Translations under genes and position numbers: made by a program | Shown: positions 1 to 7,499 of the stretch, in pieces | Layout: each line of letters begins with the position of its first letter | How positions within the stretch are numbered: the first letter of the stretch is position 1 | Origin: Gardnerella vaginalis | GTDB taxonomy: Bacteria > Actinomycetota > Actinomycetes > Actinomycetales > Bifidobacteriaceae | Assembly: GCA_946997215.1 (NCBI GenBank) | Contig: CAMPUL010000001.1 | Coordinates: 1 to 64,000 of the forward strand | Direction of reading: 5' to 3' | DNA length: 64,000 nt | Notes under the pieces: model-generated | The model's database searches: none | The model's input: only the letters and a program-made list of their open reading frames with translations | What the model was told of the DNA's origin: nothing

Positions 1-558
1 TTACTCAACGCACCAGTATTAGGATCAACAGTATACGTTGTAGTAATAGTCTTATCACCATCATGAGTAACCTCAACATTACCAACCTTAGTTAAACCAT
101 TCTTGGCTGGTGTTGTCTCAACCTTCGACTCACCGTTTACAACACTAGTAGTAATCTTCTTACCATCAACAGGATCACTAATCTTCTTCTGCGTATTATA
201 AGGAAGATTTTCATCAGCCTCATACTTCATCACACCATGAAGAATCTCAGTCTTAGTAGAACCAGTCAAAGTACCAATAGGCATAGAAGTATGCTTCTTA
301 GGATTACTCAACGCACCAGTATTAGGATCAACAGTATACGTTGTAGTAATAGTCTTATCACCATCATGAGTAACCTCAACATTACCAACCTTAGTTAAAC
401 CATTCTTGGCTGGCGTTGTCTCAACCTTCGACTCACCGTTTATAACACTAGTAGTAATCTTCTTACCATCAACAGGATCACTAATCTTCTTCCGCGTATT
501 ATAAGGAAGATTTTCATCCGCCTCATACTTCATCACACCATGAAGAATCTCAGTCTTA
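1..558 (-). repeat. Near-identical 303-bp in-frame tandem repeat in the surface protein gene
   Basis: Bases 1-255 and 304-558 are direct repeats with period 303 bp (101 codons). I count only about four base differences across the compared part. The unit encodes a domain with YEADENLPYN, ISDPVDGKK and VTHDGDK. It may continue beyond the left edge. The near-identity points to recent duplication or ongoing homogenisation, so copy number probably varies between strains. The fold resembles stalk repeats of Gram-positive adhesins, but I cannot assign a named domain with certainty. Confidence 0.9.
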
Positions 559-2012
559 GGAACATTAAGGTTTAATTTTATAGTTCCAGTGTAGTTAGAG
601 GTTGCCTTGCCAATTTTAATATTTTTGCGCTCAAAATTGATATGTATAGTACCGTAATACGGTAAATCCTTGCTAAGAGTAAATACACCATTCGCAATAC
701 TGCCAATACCGCTATCTTTATCCTGAATAGTAAAAGTAACATCAGGGAATTCATTATAAACAGGTAGCTTAGTTTCCTTAGTAGTAGAGTTAATAGAAAT
801 AGTTTGAGTACCCATTTCAAGTTTTTCTAGGTTCTTCAAATTCTTCAACGGATCCAAATTAGAAACCTGATTACCAGAGAAATAAAGTTCTTTTAGGTTC
901 GTCAAATTACTTAGCGGAGTCAAATCACTAACCTGATTACCATAGAATTCAAGTTTTTCTAGGTTCTTCAGATTCTTCAATAGACTTAAATCAGAAACCT
1001 GATTATCAGAGAACCAAAGTTTTTTTAGGTTCGTTAAATTACTTAACGGACTCAAATCACGAACCTGACTACTACGAAAATCAAGGTCTTCTAGGTTCGT
1101 CAAACCCTTCAACGGACCCCAATCACTAACCTGATTACCAGTGACATTAAGTTCTTTTAGGTTCGTCAAATTACTTAACGGACTCAAATCACGAATCTGA
1201 TTACTTTGAAACTCAAGGTCTTCTAGGTTCGTCAAACCACGCAACGGACCCAAATCAGAAACCTTATTACTAGAGAAATTAAGTTTTTCTAGGCTCGTCA
1301 AACCACGCAACGGACCCAAATCAGAAACCTGATTACTAAATAAAGTAAGTTCTTTTAGGTTCGTCAAACCACGCAACGGACCCAAATCAGAAACCTGATC
1401 ATATTGAAAATCAAGGCTTTCTAGGCTCGTCAAATTACTTAACGGACTCAAATCACGAATCTGATTAAACCCAAAACTAAGGTCTTTTAGGTTCGTCAAA
1501 CCACGCAACGGACCCAAATCAGAAACCTTATTACTAGAGAAATTAAGTTTTTCTAGGCTCGTCAAACCACGCAACGGACCCAAATCAGAAACCTGATTAC
1601 CATAGAAATCAAGTAATTCTAGGTTCTTAAAGCATTCAAGCCCTGTCAAATCATGAATTCCTAATCTTAAGTCTGCCTTATCCAACTTCCCAGCAGCACC
1701 AATTGTAATATCTGTCGCATCGCTAGAAATATAGTTGTATTTTTTCATAGCAGCAAGCAGATGATTTTTTAAATGCTCATCTGGGATATCAATAACTTGA
1801 TTATCGTCATAATAATAAGAACTGCTTCGATCTGCGTACGTAGTAGTAGTAGTAGAAGAAGAAGGAGTAGAAGGAGTAGAAGGAGTAGAAGCATTGCTGC
1901 TCGCGTACGCTACCTCAGGAGTACTACCTGCAACAACACCCATTGAAGTTGCAATACCAACGCTAACAATAATCGGCAAAACCGAATTACGCTTCTTCTT
2001 ACTACTCTCCAT
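1..2012 (-). CDS. Secreted leucine-rich-repeat surface protein, C-terminus beyond the window
   Basis: The reading frame is open from ATG at 2012 to the left edge (at least 670 residues), so the C-terminus and any cell-wall anchor are not visible. A good Shine-Dalgarno (AGAGG, 6 nt spacing) sets the start. Order of parts: a Lys/Arg-rich N-terminus and hydrophobic signal segment ending near AYA-S (about residues 1-38); a Ser/Thr/Pro low-complexity linker; about twelve 22-residue leucine-rich repeats (roughly residues 110-395) with the internalin-like pattern L-x-x-L-x-x-L-x-L-x-x-N-x-V/I-x-D-L; a linker domain of about 90 residues; then repeats with a 101-residue period containing YEADENLPYN. 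The architecture suggests an exported adhesin or ligand-binding protein of the internalin/BspA kind. The ligand is unknown. Expression may be controlled by the inverted-site element directly upstream. Confidence 0.85.
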   Translation of the reverse strand, partial: MESSKKKRNSVLPIIVSVGIATSMGVVAGSTPEVAYASSNASTPSTPSTPSSSTTTTTYADRSSSYYYDDNQVIDIPDEHLKNHLLAAMKKYNYISSDATDITIGAAGKLDKADLRLGIHDLTGLECFKNLELLDFYGNQVSDLGPLRGLTSLEKLNFSSNKVSDLGPLRGLTNLKDLSFGFNQIRDLSPLSNLTSLESLDFQYDQVSDLGPLRGLTNLKELTLFSNQVSDLGPLRGLTSLEKLNFSSNKVSDLGPLRGLTNLEDLEFQSNQIRDLSPLSNLTNLKELNVTGNQVSDWGPLKGLTNLEDLDFRSSQVRDLSPLSNLTNLKKLWFSDNQVSDLSLLKNLKNLEKLEFYGNQVSDLTPLSNLTNLKELYFSGNQVSNLDPLKNLKNLEKLEMGTQTISINSTTKETKLPVYNEFPDVTFTIQDKDSGIGSIANGVFTLSKDLPYYGTIHINFERKNIKIGKATSNYTGTIKLNLNVPKTEILHGVMKYEADENLPYNTRKKISDPVDGKKITTSVINGESKVETTPAKNGLTKVGNVEVTHDGDKTITTTYTVDPNTGALSNPKKHTSMPIGTLTGSTKTEILHGVMKYEADENLPYNTQKKISDPVDGKKITTSVVNGESKVETTPAKNGLTKVGNVEVTHDGDKTITTTYTVDPNTGALS
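830..1640 (-). repeat. About twelve 66-bp leucine-rich-repeat units
   Basis: The stretch is built of units of about 66 bp, each containing variants of TCTAGGTTCGTCAAA and CGGACCCAAATCAGAAACC on the plus strand. On the minus strand each unit encodes one 22-residue leucine-rich repeat. Several units are almost identical at DNA level (for example around 1260 and 1510), so this tract can also expand or contract by recombination. Confidence 0.9.
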
Positions 2013-2055
2013 AATCAACCTCTAATCATCAATCTCTACAATTAGTAAAATCACT

Positions 2056-2081
2056 GTCAAAAAAAGTAGACTTTAATTTAC
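2056..2081. promoter_or_regulatory. Left inverted recombination site (predicted)
   Basis: A 26-bp dyad with 12-bp arms around a 2-bp non-palindromic core AG at 2068-2069. The central AAAGT-AG-ACTTT is perfectly symmetric. The right arm is shared with the site at 2150-2175. The geometry (26 bp, 2-bp asymmetric centre) matches crossover sites of Hin/Gin-type serine invertases. It lies 44 bp upstream of the surface-protein start codon. Confidence 0.65.
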
Positions 2082-2113
2082 TTGATGACTTTTGCTGAAA
2101 TATGTAATATAAT
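2082..2113 (+). promoter_or_regulatory. Candidate invertible promoter, currently facing right
   Basis: Inside the segment bounded by the two inverted sites is a plus-strand TATAAT at 2108-2113 with TTGATG at 2082-2087. The spacer is 20 bp, long for a classical promoter; the overlapping TAATAT at 2105-2110 gives a 17-bp spacer. In this orientation it fires away from the surface protein and into the 3' end of the recombinase gene as antisense. Inversion would place it about 100 nt upstream of the surface-protein ATG, pointing at it. A fixed TTGACA on the minus strand (2060-2055) with a poor -10 lies outside the segment and could give basal expression. Confidence 0.5.
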
Positions 2114-2149
2114 AAGTAAAAAATGGGTGGAAATTCTGCTCATAAGTTT

Positions 2150-2175
2150 GTAAATTAAAGTCTACTTTTATTTAC
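2150..2175. promoter_or_regulatory. Right inverted recombination site (predicted)
   Basis: A 26-bp near-perfect palindrome: arms GTAAATTAAAGT and ACTTTTATTTAC around core CT at 2162-2163, with one mismatched arm position. Bases 2150-2169 are an exact inverted copy of 2062-2081. The core is the complement of the left core (AG), which is the arrangement required for inversion rather than deletion. The site overlaps the recombinase stop codon (2168-2170) but inversion between the cores would not alter that gene. Confidence 0.7.
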
Positions 2176-2776
2176 AAATTTTTTCAATTTTTCTTGCATG
2201 TAGCCACTTAGAAAACGTAGTATGCGAAACAGAAAGCATTTCTGCACCCTCACGCAAATTTACCTGTCCACGCTGCCACCTAGTCGCCACAGCATAAAAA
2301 TCATCAGGAAGCTCAATCTTTGGCCTACCAAACACCACACCTCTTTGTCTGGCAACACGAATCCCTTCCATCTGTCTTTGATGAATATTTTCTCGCTCAA
2401 CTTGAGCAACATACGATAAAATCTGCAATACAAGATCGGCAATAAACTTACCTGTTACACCATTTACATGTTTTCTCGTATCCAGCAAAGGACAATCCAA
2501 CACTACAATATTTGCTTCTTTTTCTTTCGTGATTTTGTTCCACTGCTCAATAATCTCATCATAGTTTCTACCTAAACGGTCAATCGACTTCACAAACAAC
2601 TCATCACCAGATCTCAAACGTCTAAACAATCTCAAATAATTTCTACGGTTGAAATCCTTCCCTGATGCCTTGTCAACATAAATACAGCCTTTTCTAATGC
2701 CATTGTCTTCCAAGGCCTTAAACTGTCTGTCTACACACTGATCCTTTGTAGACACCCTCGCATACCCATAGCGCAT
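2168..2776 (-). CDS. Small serine recombinase (DNA invertase/resolvase family)
   Basis: 202 residues, normal length for Hin/Gin/resolvase enzymes. The N-terminal catalytic domain begins RYGYARVSTKDQ with the nucleophile Ser9; the conserved arginine block SIDRLGRNYDEI follows at about 65-75. The long helix reads VAQVERENIHQRQMEGI, and after GRPKIELP comes a C-terminal helix-turn-helix (LREGAEMLSVSHTTFSKWL). The enzyme should cut both strands at a 2-bp core and rotate and religate them. Its gene ends inside one of two inverted 26-bp sites bracketing a promoter-like segment, so the likely substrate is that segment, making it a phase-variation invertase. A resolvase role for a lost element is the alternative. 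RBS AAGGAG with 12-nt spacing is loose. Confidence 0.88.
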   Translation of the reverse strand: MRYGYARVSTKDQCVDRQFKALEDNGIRKGCIYVDKASGKDFNRRNYLRLFRRLRSGDELFVKSIDRLGRNYDEIIEQWNKITKEKEANIVVLDCPLLDTRKHVNGVTGKFIADLVLQILSYVAQVERENIHQRQMEGIRVARQRGVVFGRPKIELPDDFYAVATRWQRGQVNLREGAEMLSVSHTTFSKWLHARKIEKICK

Positions 2777-2806
2777 ACTTATTATCTACTCCTTTTTTGA
2801 ACACCA

Positions 2807-3127
2807 TTATTTCAAAAAAGAAAAGAATAATTCAGCATGAAGAATTATAAAACCCCACTTCACAGCCTGGGTGCAAAGTGGCGAATCGACTTGCATGGGC
2901 ACTTTGACAGAGCTTGAAATTGCATAACGCATTTCAAGCTCCTTACCAATATATTTTTCGTTTTGCAAGATGGTTTTAATATTAGACAAGTGCCATTTTA
3001 AATGCCCAGCGCCGTTTTTAATACCGTCTTTTTCAAGACCCTCCGCTATATCTCTAAGACTTGCTCCTTCTAAATATTCTCTATAAATTCTTCTTACGAC
3101 TTTTGCTTCCTGTTCAAGAATTACAAG
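2807..3127 (-). pseudogene. Fragment of a large serine recombinase (Recombinase domain)
   Basis: The minus-strand frame reads [19 protein letters not shown], then a [11 protein letters not shown] segment, and [15 protein letters not shown], the hallmark of the Recombinase domain (PF07508 type) of large serine integrases and transposon recombinases. It is interrupted by a TAA just upstream (about 3130) and ends at 2807 in unrelated sequence. Both the catalytic domain and most of the C-terminal region are missing, so it cannot be functional. It marks the site of a lost integrative element and lies immediately upstream of the intact small recombinase. Confidence 0.75.
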
Positions 3128-3316
3128 TTACTTGAAGATTATGATAAAAAGAATTTGTTTGATGGTGAAGATTTTTTGAAAAATAGGGATAAAGCTAAAT
3201 TAACTTCAAAATCTAAGATATTAAAAATAAAATATAAAAAACTAATTATAGGATTGAATATAGCAACAAATGATAGACAGTTAAAACTCTATCGTCTTTT
3301 TTATACTCAAAATTAG
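3122..3316 (+). pseudogene. Unidentified low-GC reading-frame fragment
   Basis: A plus-strand frame without a start runs from the junction with the recombinase remnant to a TAG at 3314-3316. It encodes a Lys/Leu/Asp-rich peptide beginning [17 protein letters not shown]. It looks like the C-terminal remnant of a foreign AT-rich gene. I do not recognise the family; it may be chance open frame. Confidence 0.3.
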
Positions 3317-3475
3317 GATGTAAAAATGGTAAGGATAAGAATCCCCACTTAAAACAATTTAATATATAAGACATTTAGCGATTGAAATATAAGTTCAGTC
3401 GCTTTGTTAATTGAAATTTATAGATTAAAGATAAGAAATTAATGGATAGAGAAATGATAATTTAGCTGCCTATTC
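3317..3475. other. AT-rich spacer with no recognisable gene
   Basis: Very AT-rich sequence between the two gene remnants. It contains a weak inverted pair, TAGCGATTGAA and TTCAGTCGCTTTG (about 3376-3405), that could form a short hairpin. I see no open frame or RNA gene. Confidence 0.4.
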
Positions 3476-3812
3476 TTAGATTGTAGCCTGTCCGTTCATG
3501 AGCATAGGTAAAAGCCAATCACGGAGAGCTATCAAAGCTCTATTTTCGCGTTGATTAGACGATATAGTCGTATAGGCAGGCATAGCAATGCTATTAAACG
3601 TCTTAAGTTCAATCTCATTTAGAATATAAATGGGTCGATTATTAACTAGTGGTTTATCACAAGAAAATACAGCATCACCACTAATGAAAAATGGGTATTC
3701 TCCATTGAGATCTTTATCTGTTCAGACTTGAATGGTAGATTTCTTCTCTTCACTGATAATGTCACCAAGCTTTCCGTTTGACTCTCTACGAAAGAATTCG
3801 TCACACAACTTC
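3476..3812 (-). pseudogene. Decayed type I restriction specificity subunit (hsdS) fragment
   Basis: The minus-strand frame contains GKLGDIISEE, then GEYPFFISGDAVF, and ends with ALRDWLLPMLMNGQATI before TAA at 3476-3478. KLGDI, YPFFxSG and LRDWLLPMLMNGQ are typical of the second half of HsdS. The frame has an internal TGA just before the YPFF motif. The central target-recognition region is mostly absent, so this is an internally deleted, inactive remnant. There is no hsdM or hsdR in the window. Its neighbour on the left is a large-recombinase remnant, suggesting a lost restriction island. Confidence 0.8.
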
Positions 3813-3835
3813 GCCAGTAACGAAAGGTGGGTTAT

Positions 3836-4672
3836 TCACAATCTAGTAAAAAGGTTTGAATTAAGCCAGGCAGCGACGCCATCGTTGTTGTTGGAGTCAC
3901 AAACCTCGTCTGCAATCGCAAGCAACCGAGGATTACTATTTGATACAGCTACGCCGTATCCCCCTGCGCGGAACATGTCGATATCTATAATATCGTCTCC
4001 AAAAACGACTGAGCGACTAGGCTTCACACCCAAACGATTGCAAATAACGTTCAAAGCATGCCCCTTATTTGCAAGAGGATTCGTAAGCATCCACAAAACA
4101 TCTTCGCTAATATGTAGCGAAAAGTCACTTGGAAGAATGCTCTGAAGTTTTTCCTTCTCACTCTCTCGAGGAACAATAATAATCTTGTCTGCAATGCCAC
4201 TTGGAACATTAGAAAAATCGGTAATAATAAAATCCTGCTCGTTCCAAAGCATACGAACATCAAAATTAGTGTAACGAACATCGTTCATAACAATGCCAAT
4301 GCGAAGCGTAGGAATCTCATTAAGCAAGCGCAAACACACGCTACAAGCATGTTGAGAATCAAATCCAAAACGCGTAAGAGTATCAAGGCTTCTTTGCGAA
4401 GTAAGCTCACCTATCGTGCTGTGAGCACAGTCAAAATCAATAAGAGCACCATTAAGGTACGCGCAAACTTGAGCATTCAAATCGTGAATAAAATCAAAAG
4501 CACTTCCAACAGGTCGAGCAGTAATAATCGCAAGCGGAATTCCACATTCACTCAAACGCTTAGAAGCGCTAACAGTTTCTTGGCTTAAATATCTGCCTTC
4601 AAAAGTTTGTGAATCATGAAGCATAGTGCCATCAAGATCGGCAATAATAAGCGATGGAGAAAAACGAAGCAT
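3836..4672 (-). CDS. Cof-type HAD-superfamily phosphatase
   Basis: 278 residues, usual for Cof/YidA-like HAD-IIB hydrolases. Motif I is IIADLDGTML (about residues 9-18, nucleophile Asp in DLDGT). Motif II is AIITARP with the threonine, and motif IV is VVFGDDIIDIDMF near residue 220. The cap domain sits between motifs II and III, as in type IIB enzymes that dephosphorylate sugar phosphates, nucleotides or flavin precursors. The substrate cannot be told from sequence. It lies downstream of secG, separated by a terminator, and is probably transcribed alone. The 3' end borders the decayed hsdS region, so this is the first gene of the conserved chromosome. Confidence 0.85.
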   Translation of the reverse strand: MLRFSPSLIIADLDGTMLHDSQTFEGRYLSQETVSASKRLSECGIPLAIITARPVGSAFDFIHDLNAQVCAYLNGALIDFDCAHSTIGELTSQRSLDTLTRFGFDSQHACSVCLRLLNEIPTLRIGIVMNDVRYTNFDVRMLWNEQDFIITDFSNVPSGIADKIIIVPRESEKEKLQSILPSDFSLHISEDVLWMLTNPLANKGHALNVICNRLGVKPSRSVVFGDDIIDIDMFRAGGYGVAVSNSNPRLLAIADEVCDSNNNDGVAAWLNSNLFTRL

Positions 4673-4718
4673 ATGTACCCAAATTTTAACGCGCGAGCAA
4701 GCAACACAATGCGCTTTA

Positions 4719-4755
4719 ATAAAACAAAAGCGCGCAATCTTTCGACTACGCGCTT
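4719..4755 (-). terminator. Rho-independent terminator after secG
   Basis: On the minus strand a perfect 7-bp stem (AAGCGCG, 4755-4749; CGCGCTT, 4734-4728) with a 14-nt loop is followed by TTGTTTTATT. It lies 10 bp past the secG stop. Confidence 0.7.
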
Positions 4756-4765
4756 AAAAGAATAC

Positions 4766-5014
4766 TTAGATAAGTGAGAACTTAGTCATAAGATTCAAGA
4801 CAACAATAACAGCCACCCAAATCAAAGCTATGATAACAGTCCAACGATTCAAGTTCTTTTCTGCAACACCAGAGCTACCAGCGTTCTTCGTTAAACCGCC
4901 GCCGAACATGTCGGAAAGGCCGCCGCCCTTGCCCTTGTGCATCAAAATCAACAATGTTAACAAAATGCTGGTGAGCACAAGCAACACTTGCAAAACAATT
5001 TTCACAGCGGACAC
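4766..5014 (-). CDS. secG: Preprotein translocase subunit SecG
   Basis: 82 residues with two membrane helices (about 6-25 and 57-78). The cytoplasmic linker carries the SecG signature MHKGKGGGLSDMFGGG. SecG is the accessory subunit of the SecYEG channel and helps SecA drive protein export across the plasma membrane. The start is GTG at 5014, fixed by a strong AGGAGG six bases upstream. It follows tpiA and pgk, the usual actinobacterial order pgk-tpiA-secG. Confidence 0.95.
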   Translation of the reverse strand: MSAVKIVLQVLLVLTSILLTLLILMHKGKGGGLSDMFGGGLTKNAGSSGVAEKNLNRWTVIIALIWVAVIVVLNLMTKFSLI

Positions 5015-5122
5015 AAGTAACCTCCTGTTTTTAGTACTCAGTAAAGCATAGTAAAAGCCATTGACCTATAAGCTAAATATATGTTGAATAATTCACTAAA
5101 TCAGCACTAAATCAGTATTAAA

Positions 5123-5920
5123 TCATTCGCGGTTTTTATAAGACGCGAGTTTAACAATAGAAGCAAGCTCTTCAACATCTAAAGACGCGCCACCAATAAG
5201 GAATCCATCCACATCTGGCTCACTAATTAAGCTTGACGCATTAGAAGACGTTACAGATCCACCATAAAGAATACGCACGGAATTTGCAACATTATTGTCA
5301 AAAGTGCGGCGCAAATCGTCTCTAATTGCAAAAGCTGCTTCTTGAGCAGATTGCGCTGTAGCAACCATGCCAGTTCCAATAGCCCAAACTGGTTCGTACG
5401 CAATAATCAAGCGCGCTGCCTGCTTAGAGTCTAAGTCGCGAGTAACGTCGTGAACTTGACCAACTGCAAAATCAAGTTCTATACCTTGCTTGCGCTCCTC
5501 GAAGCTTTCGCCAACGCATAAAATTGGTTGCATTCCAGCTGCAAGAACAGCGCGCACTTGGTCAACAATATTCGCATCGTCTTCTGGATGATACTTTCGA
5601 CGCTCAGAATGGCCTACAATCACCATTGAGCACCCAAGACTTGCAAGCATATCTGCAGAAACGTCTCCAGTAAACGCTCCTTGAGTTGTAACGGAAACAG
5701 CTTGCGCCCCGTAAAGAATAGGAATATTGCTGGATTCAACTAAAACTTGTACGCTTCTTAAGGATGTAAACGACGGCATAAGCGCAATATCGCATTTTTT
5801 ACAATCGAAGTGAGAATCGCAAAGCTGCCACCAGAATTTTTGAATAAAATGAGTGGCTTCGAGGTGATTGAAATTCATCTTCCAATTGCCTGCAACTAGC
5901 GGTTTTCTATTCACACCCAT
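5123..5920 (-). CDS. tpiA: Triosephosphate isomerase
   Basis: Interconverts dihydroxyacetone phosphate and glyceraldehyde 3-phosphate. The N-terminus has the active-site segment VAGNWKMN (Asn, Lys). The catalytic histidine is in VIVGHSERR (about residue 100), and the catalytic glutamate in IAYEPVWAIGTG (about 172). The phosphate loop YGGSVTSSNA and GGASL complete the barrel. I place the start at ATG 5920 because AAGGGTG lies just upstream; an in-frame GTG two codons earlier (5926) is possible. It follows pgk, with a strong hairpin in the gap. Confidence 0.96.
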   Translation of the reverse strand: MGVNRKPLVAGNWKMNFNHLEATHFIQKFWWQLCDSHFDCKKCDIALMPSFTSLRSVQVLVESSNIPILYGAQAVSVTTQGAFTGDVSADMLASLGCSMVIVGHSERRKYHPEDDANIVDQVRAVLAAGMQPILCVGESFEERKQGIELDFAVGQVHDVTRDLDSKQAARLIIAYEPVWAIGTGMVATAQSAQEAAFAIRDDLRRTFDNNVANSVRILYGGSVTSSNASSLISEPDVDGFLIGGASLDVEELASIVKLASYKNRE

Positions 5921-5977
5921 AATCACCCTTAAGAATTAAGAATAAAGAATAAAGAATAAAGATAAATATTAACATTA

Positions 5978-6022
5978 TGCCGACCTCGATTTACAAAATG
6001 ATTTTATAAAATCGAAGCCGGC
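5978..6022 (-). other. Intergenic hairpin between pgk and tpiA
   Basis: 15-nt arms at 6022-6008 and 5992-5978 pair perfectly except for two G-U wobbles, around a 15-nt AT-rich loop. No T-run follows on the minus strand, so it is more likely an RNA-stability or partial-attenuation element setting the pgk:tpiA ratio than a full terminator. Confidence 0.5.
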
Positions 6023-6040
6023 ACAATATCTTAAAGTTAT

Positions 6041-7246
6041 TTATTCAAGCACGCTCAAGCCTGGAAGAGTCTTGCCTTCCAAGAACTCGAGTGAAGCGCC
6101 ACCACCAGTGGAGATGTGCGAGAAGCCGTCTTCTGCAAATCCAAGATTACGAACTGCAGAAGCGGAATCACCACCGCCAACAATAGTGAAAGTGCCATTC
6201 TTAGTTGCGTCAACCAAGCCTTGTGCTACAGCACGAGTGCCAGCTGCAAACTCTGGAACTTCAAACACACCCATAGGTCCATTCCACACAACAGTCTTAG
6301 AATCAACAATCTTATCGTGGAACAGCTTTTGAGAATCAGGGCCAATATCCAAGCCCATCTTGTCTGCAGGAATAGCATCCGCTGGAACAACTTCTGGAGC
6401 AACAGGAGTATCTCCTGCTGGGAAGCCAGCGTTAACAACAATATCGGTTGGAAGAACAAGCTCAACACCATTCTTCTTAGCGGTTTCGATATATCCCTTA
6501 ACCTTCTCGAGTTGATCTTCCTCAAGCAAAGATGTACCGACTTCGTGACCCAAAGCCTTAAGGAATGTGAACACCATTCCACCGCCAATAACAAGGCGAT
6601 TTGCTTTAGAAAGCAAGTTTTCAATAACGCCGAGCTTATCGGAAACCTTAGAGCCACCAAGAACAACAGTCAAAGGACGCTCTGGATTTTCAGTTGCGCG
6701 AGAAAGTGCCTTAACTTCCTTTTCAACAAGCAAGCCTGCAGCAGATGGAAGATCTGCAGCAACATCGTAGTTAGAGCCTTGAGCGCGGTGAACAACGCCG
6801 AAGCCGTCGGAAACAAAAACCTCTCCAAGAGACGCAATCTTCTTAGCATATTCAGCGCGTTCAGCAGCATCCTTGCTTGTTTCTGCAGCGTTAAAGCGCA
6901 CATTCTCAAGCAAAACAACGTCGCCATTGTTCATTGCAGCAACCTTAGCTTGAGCATCTTCGCCGTAAGTATCTGCAGCCAAAGCAACATTTACACCAAG
7001 AAGTTCACCTAAGCGAGCTGCCACTGGAGCCAAAGAAAGCTCTGGAACAACCTGACCCTTTGGACGGCCAAGATGAGCCATTAAAATAACCTTGGCACCC
7101 TGCTCGCGCAAAGCTTTAATCGTTGGCAACGCAGCCTTAATACGACCGTCGTCTGTGATAGTCGTGCCCTTAAGAGGAACATTAAAATCGGCACGAACGA
7201 GTACGCGCTTGCCGCTCAAATCTCCCAAATCTTTAAGTGTCTTCAT
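6041..7246 (-). CDS. pgk: Phosphoglycerate kinase
   Basis: Transfers the acyl phosphate of 1,3-bisphosphoglycerate to ADP in glycolysis and the bifid shunt. The translation from ATG 7246 begins [20 protein letters not shown], typical of the family. It includes substrate-binding RADFNVPL and HLGRPKG, the hinge, and the C-terminal nucleotide segment GGGDSASAV. 401 residues is normal. The RBS GGAAAGGA just before 7246 decides the start over an in-frame codon 27 bases upstream. It follows whiA after a clear terminator, so it has its own promoter. Confidence 0.97.
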   Translation of the reverse strand: MKTLKDLGDLSGKRVLVRADFNVPLKGTTITDDGRIKAALPTIKALREQGAKVILMAHLGRPKGQVVPELSLAPVAARLGELLGVNVALAADTYGEDAQAKVAAMNNGDVVLLENVRFNAAETSKDAAERAEYAKKIASLGEVFVSDGFGVVHRAQGSNYDVAADLPSAAGLLVEKEVKALSRATENPERPLTVVLGGSKVSDKLGVIENLLSKANRLVIGGGMVFTFLKALGHEVGTSLLEEDQLEKVKGYIETAKKNGVELVLPTDIVVNAGFPAGDTPVAPEVVPADAIPADKMGLDIGPDSQKLFHDKIVDSKTVVWNGPMGVFEVPEFAAGTRAVAQGLVDATKNGTFTIVGGGDSASAVRNLGFAEDGFSHISTGGGASLEFLEGKTLPGLSVLE

Positions 7247-7421
7247 TGGTATCCTTTCCAAAGCATGATTCAACCAATCATGATGGCGAATTTAACAAGA
7301 AAAAGACGAAAGCAAAGCTAAAACGTCTATAAATTCCAAAAATGATTATACCGCATATGCGCAACAAGCGCGCACAATTTCAACAAATATCAACAACAAA
7401 TATCAACAACAAAATCGCGCG

Positions 7422-7458
7422 ATACAAAAATGCCGCATACTTTGTGTATACGGCATTT
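7422..7458 (-). terminator. Rho-independent terminator after whiA
   Basis: 13-bp stem (7458-7446 with 7440-7428, one wobble pair) around a 5-nt ACAAA loop, followed on the minus strand by TTTTTGT. It begins 42 bp past the whiA stop. Confidence 0.85.
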
Positions 7459-7499
7459 AATCAAAGTCAGTAGCTACAAAAGTTAATTCTAGAATCAAC

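Noticed and set aside
1..558. Direct 303-bp repeats as insertion-sequence copies
   Set aside because: The period is exactly 101 codons, the frame stays open and there are no terminal inverted repeats or transposase.
830..1640. Regular 66-bp repeats resembling a CRISPR array
   Set aside because: The whole stretch is one open minus-strand frame encoding leucine-rich repeats; spacers are not distinct and there are no cas genes.
2062..2169. The inverted pair as a transcription terminator
   Set aside because: The arms are 68 bp apart, there is no T-run at the right place, and each arm is itself part of a 26-bp dyad with a 2-bp centre.
6116..7012. Long plus-strand open frame opposite pgk
   Set aside because: It is a shadow of the pgk codon pattern; the translation resembles no protein family and has no ribosome site.
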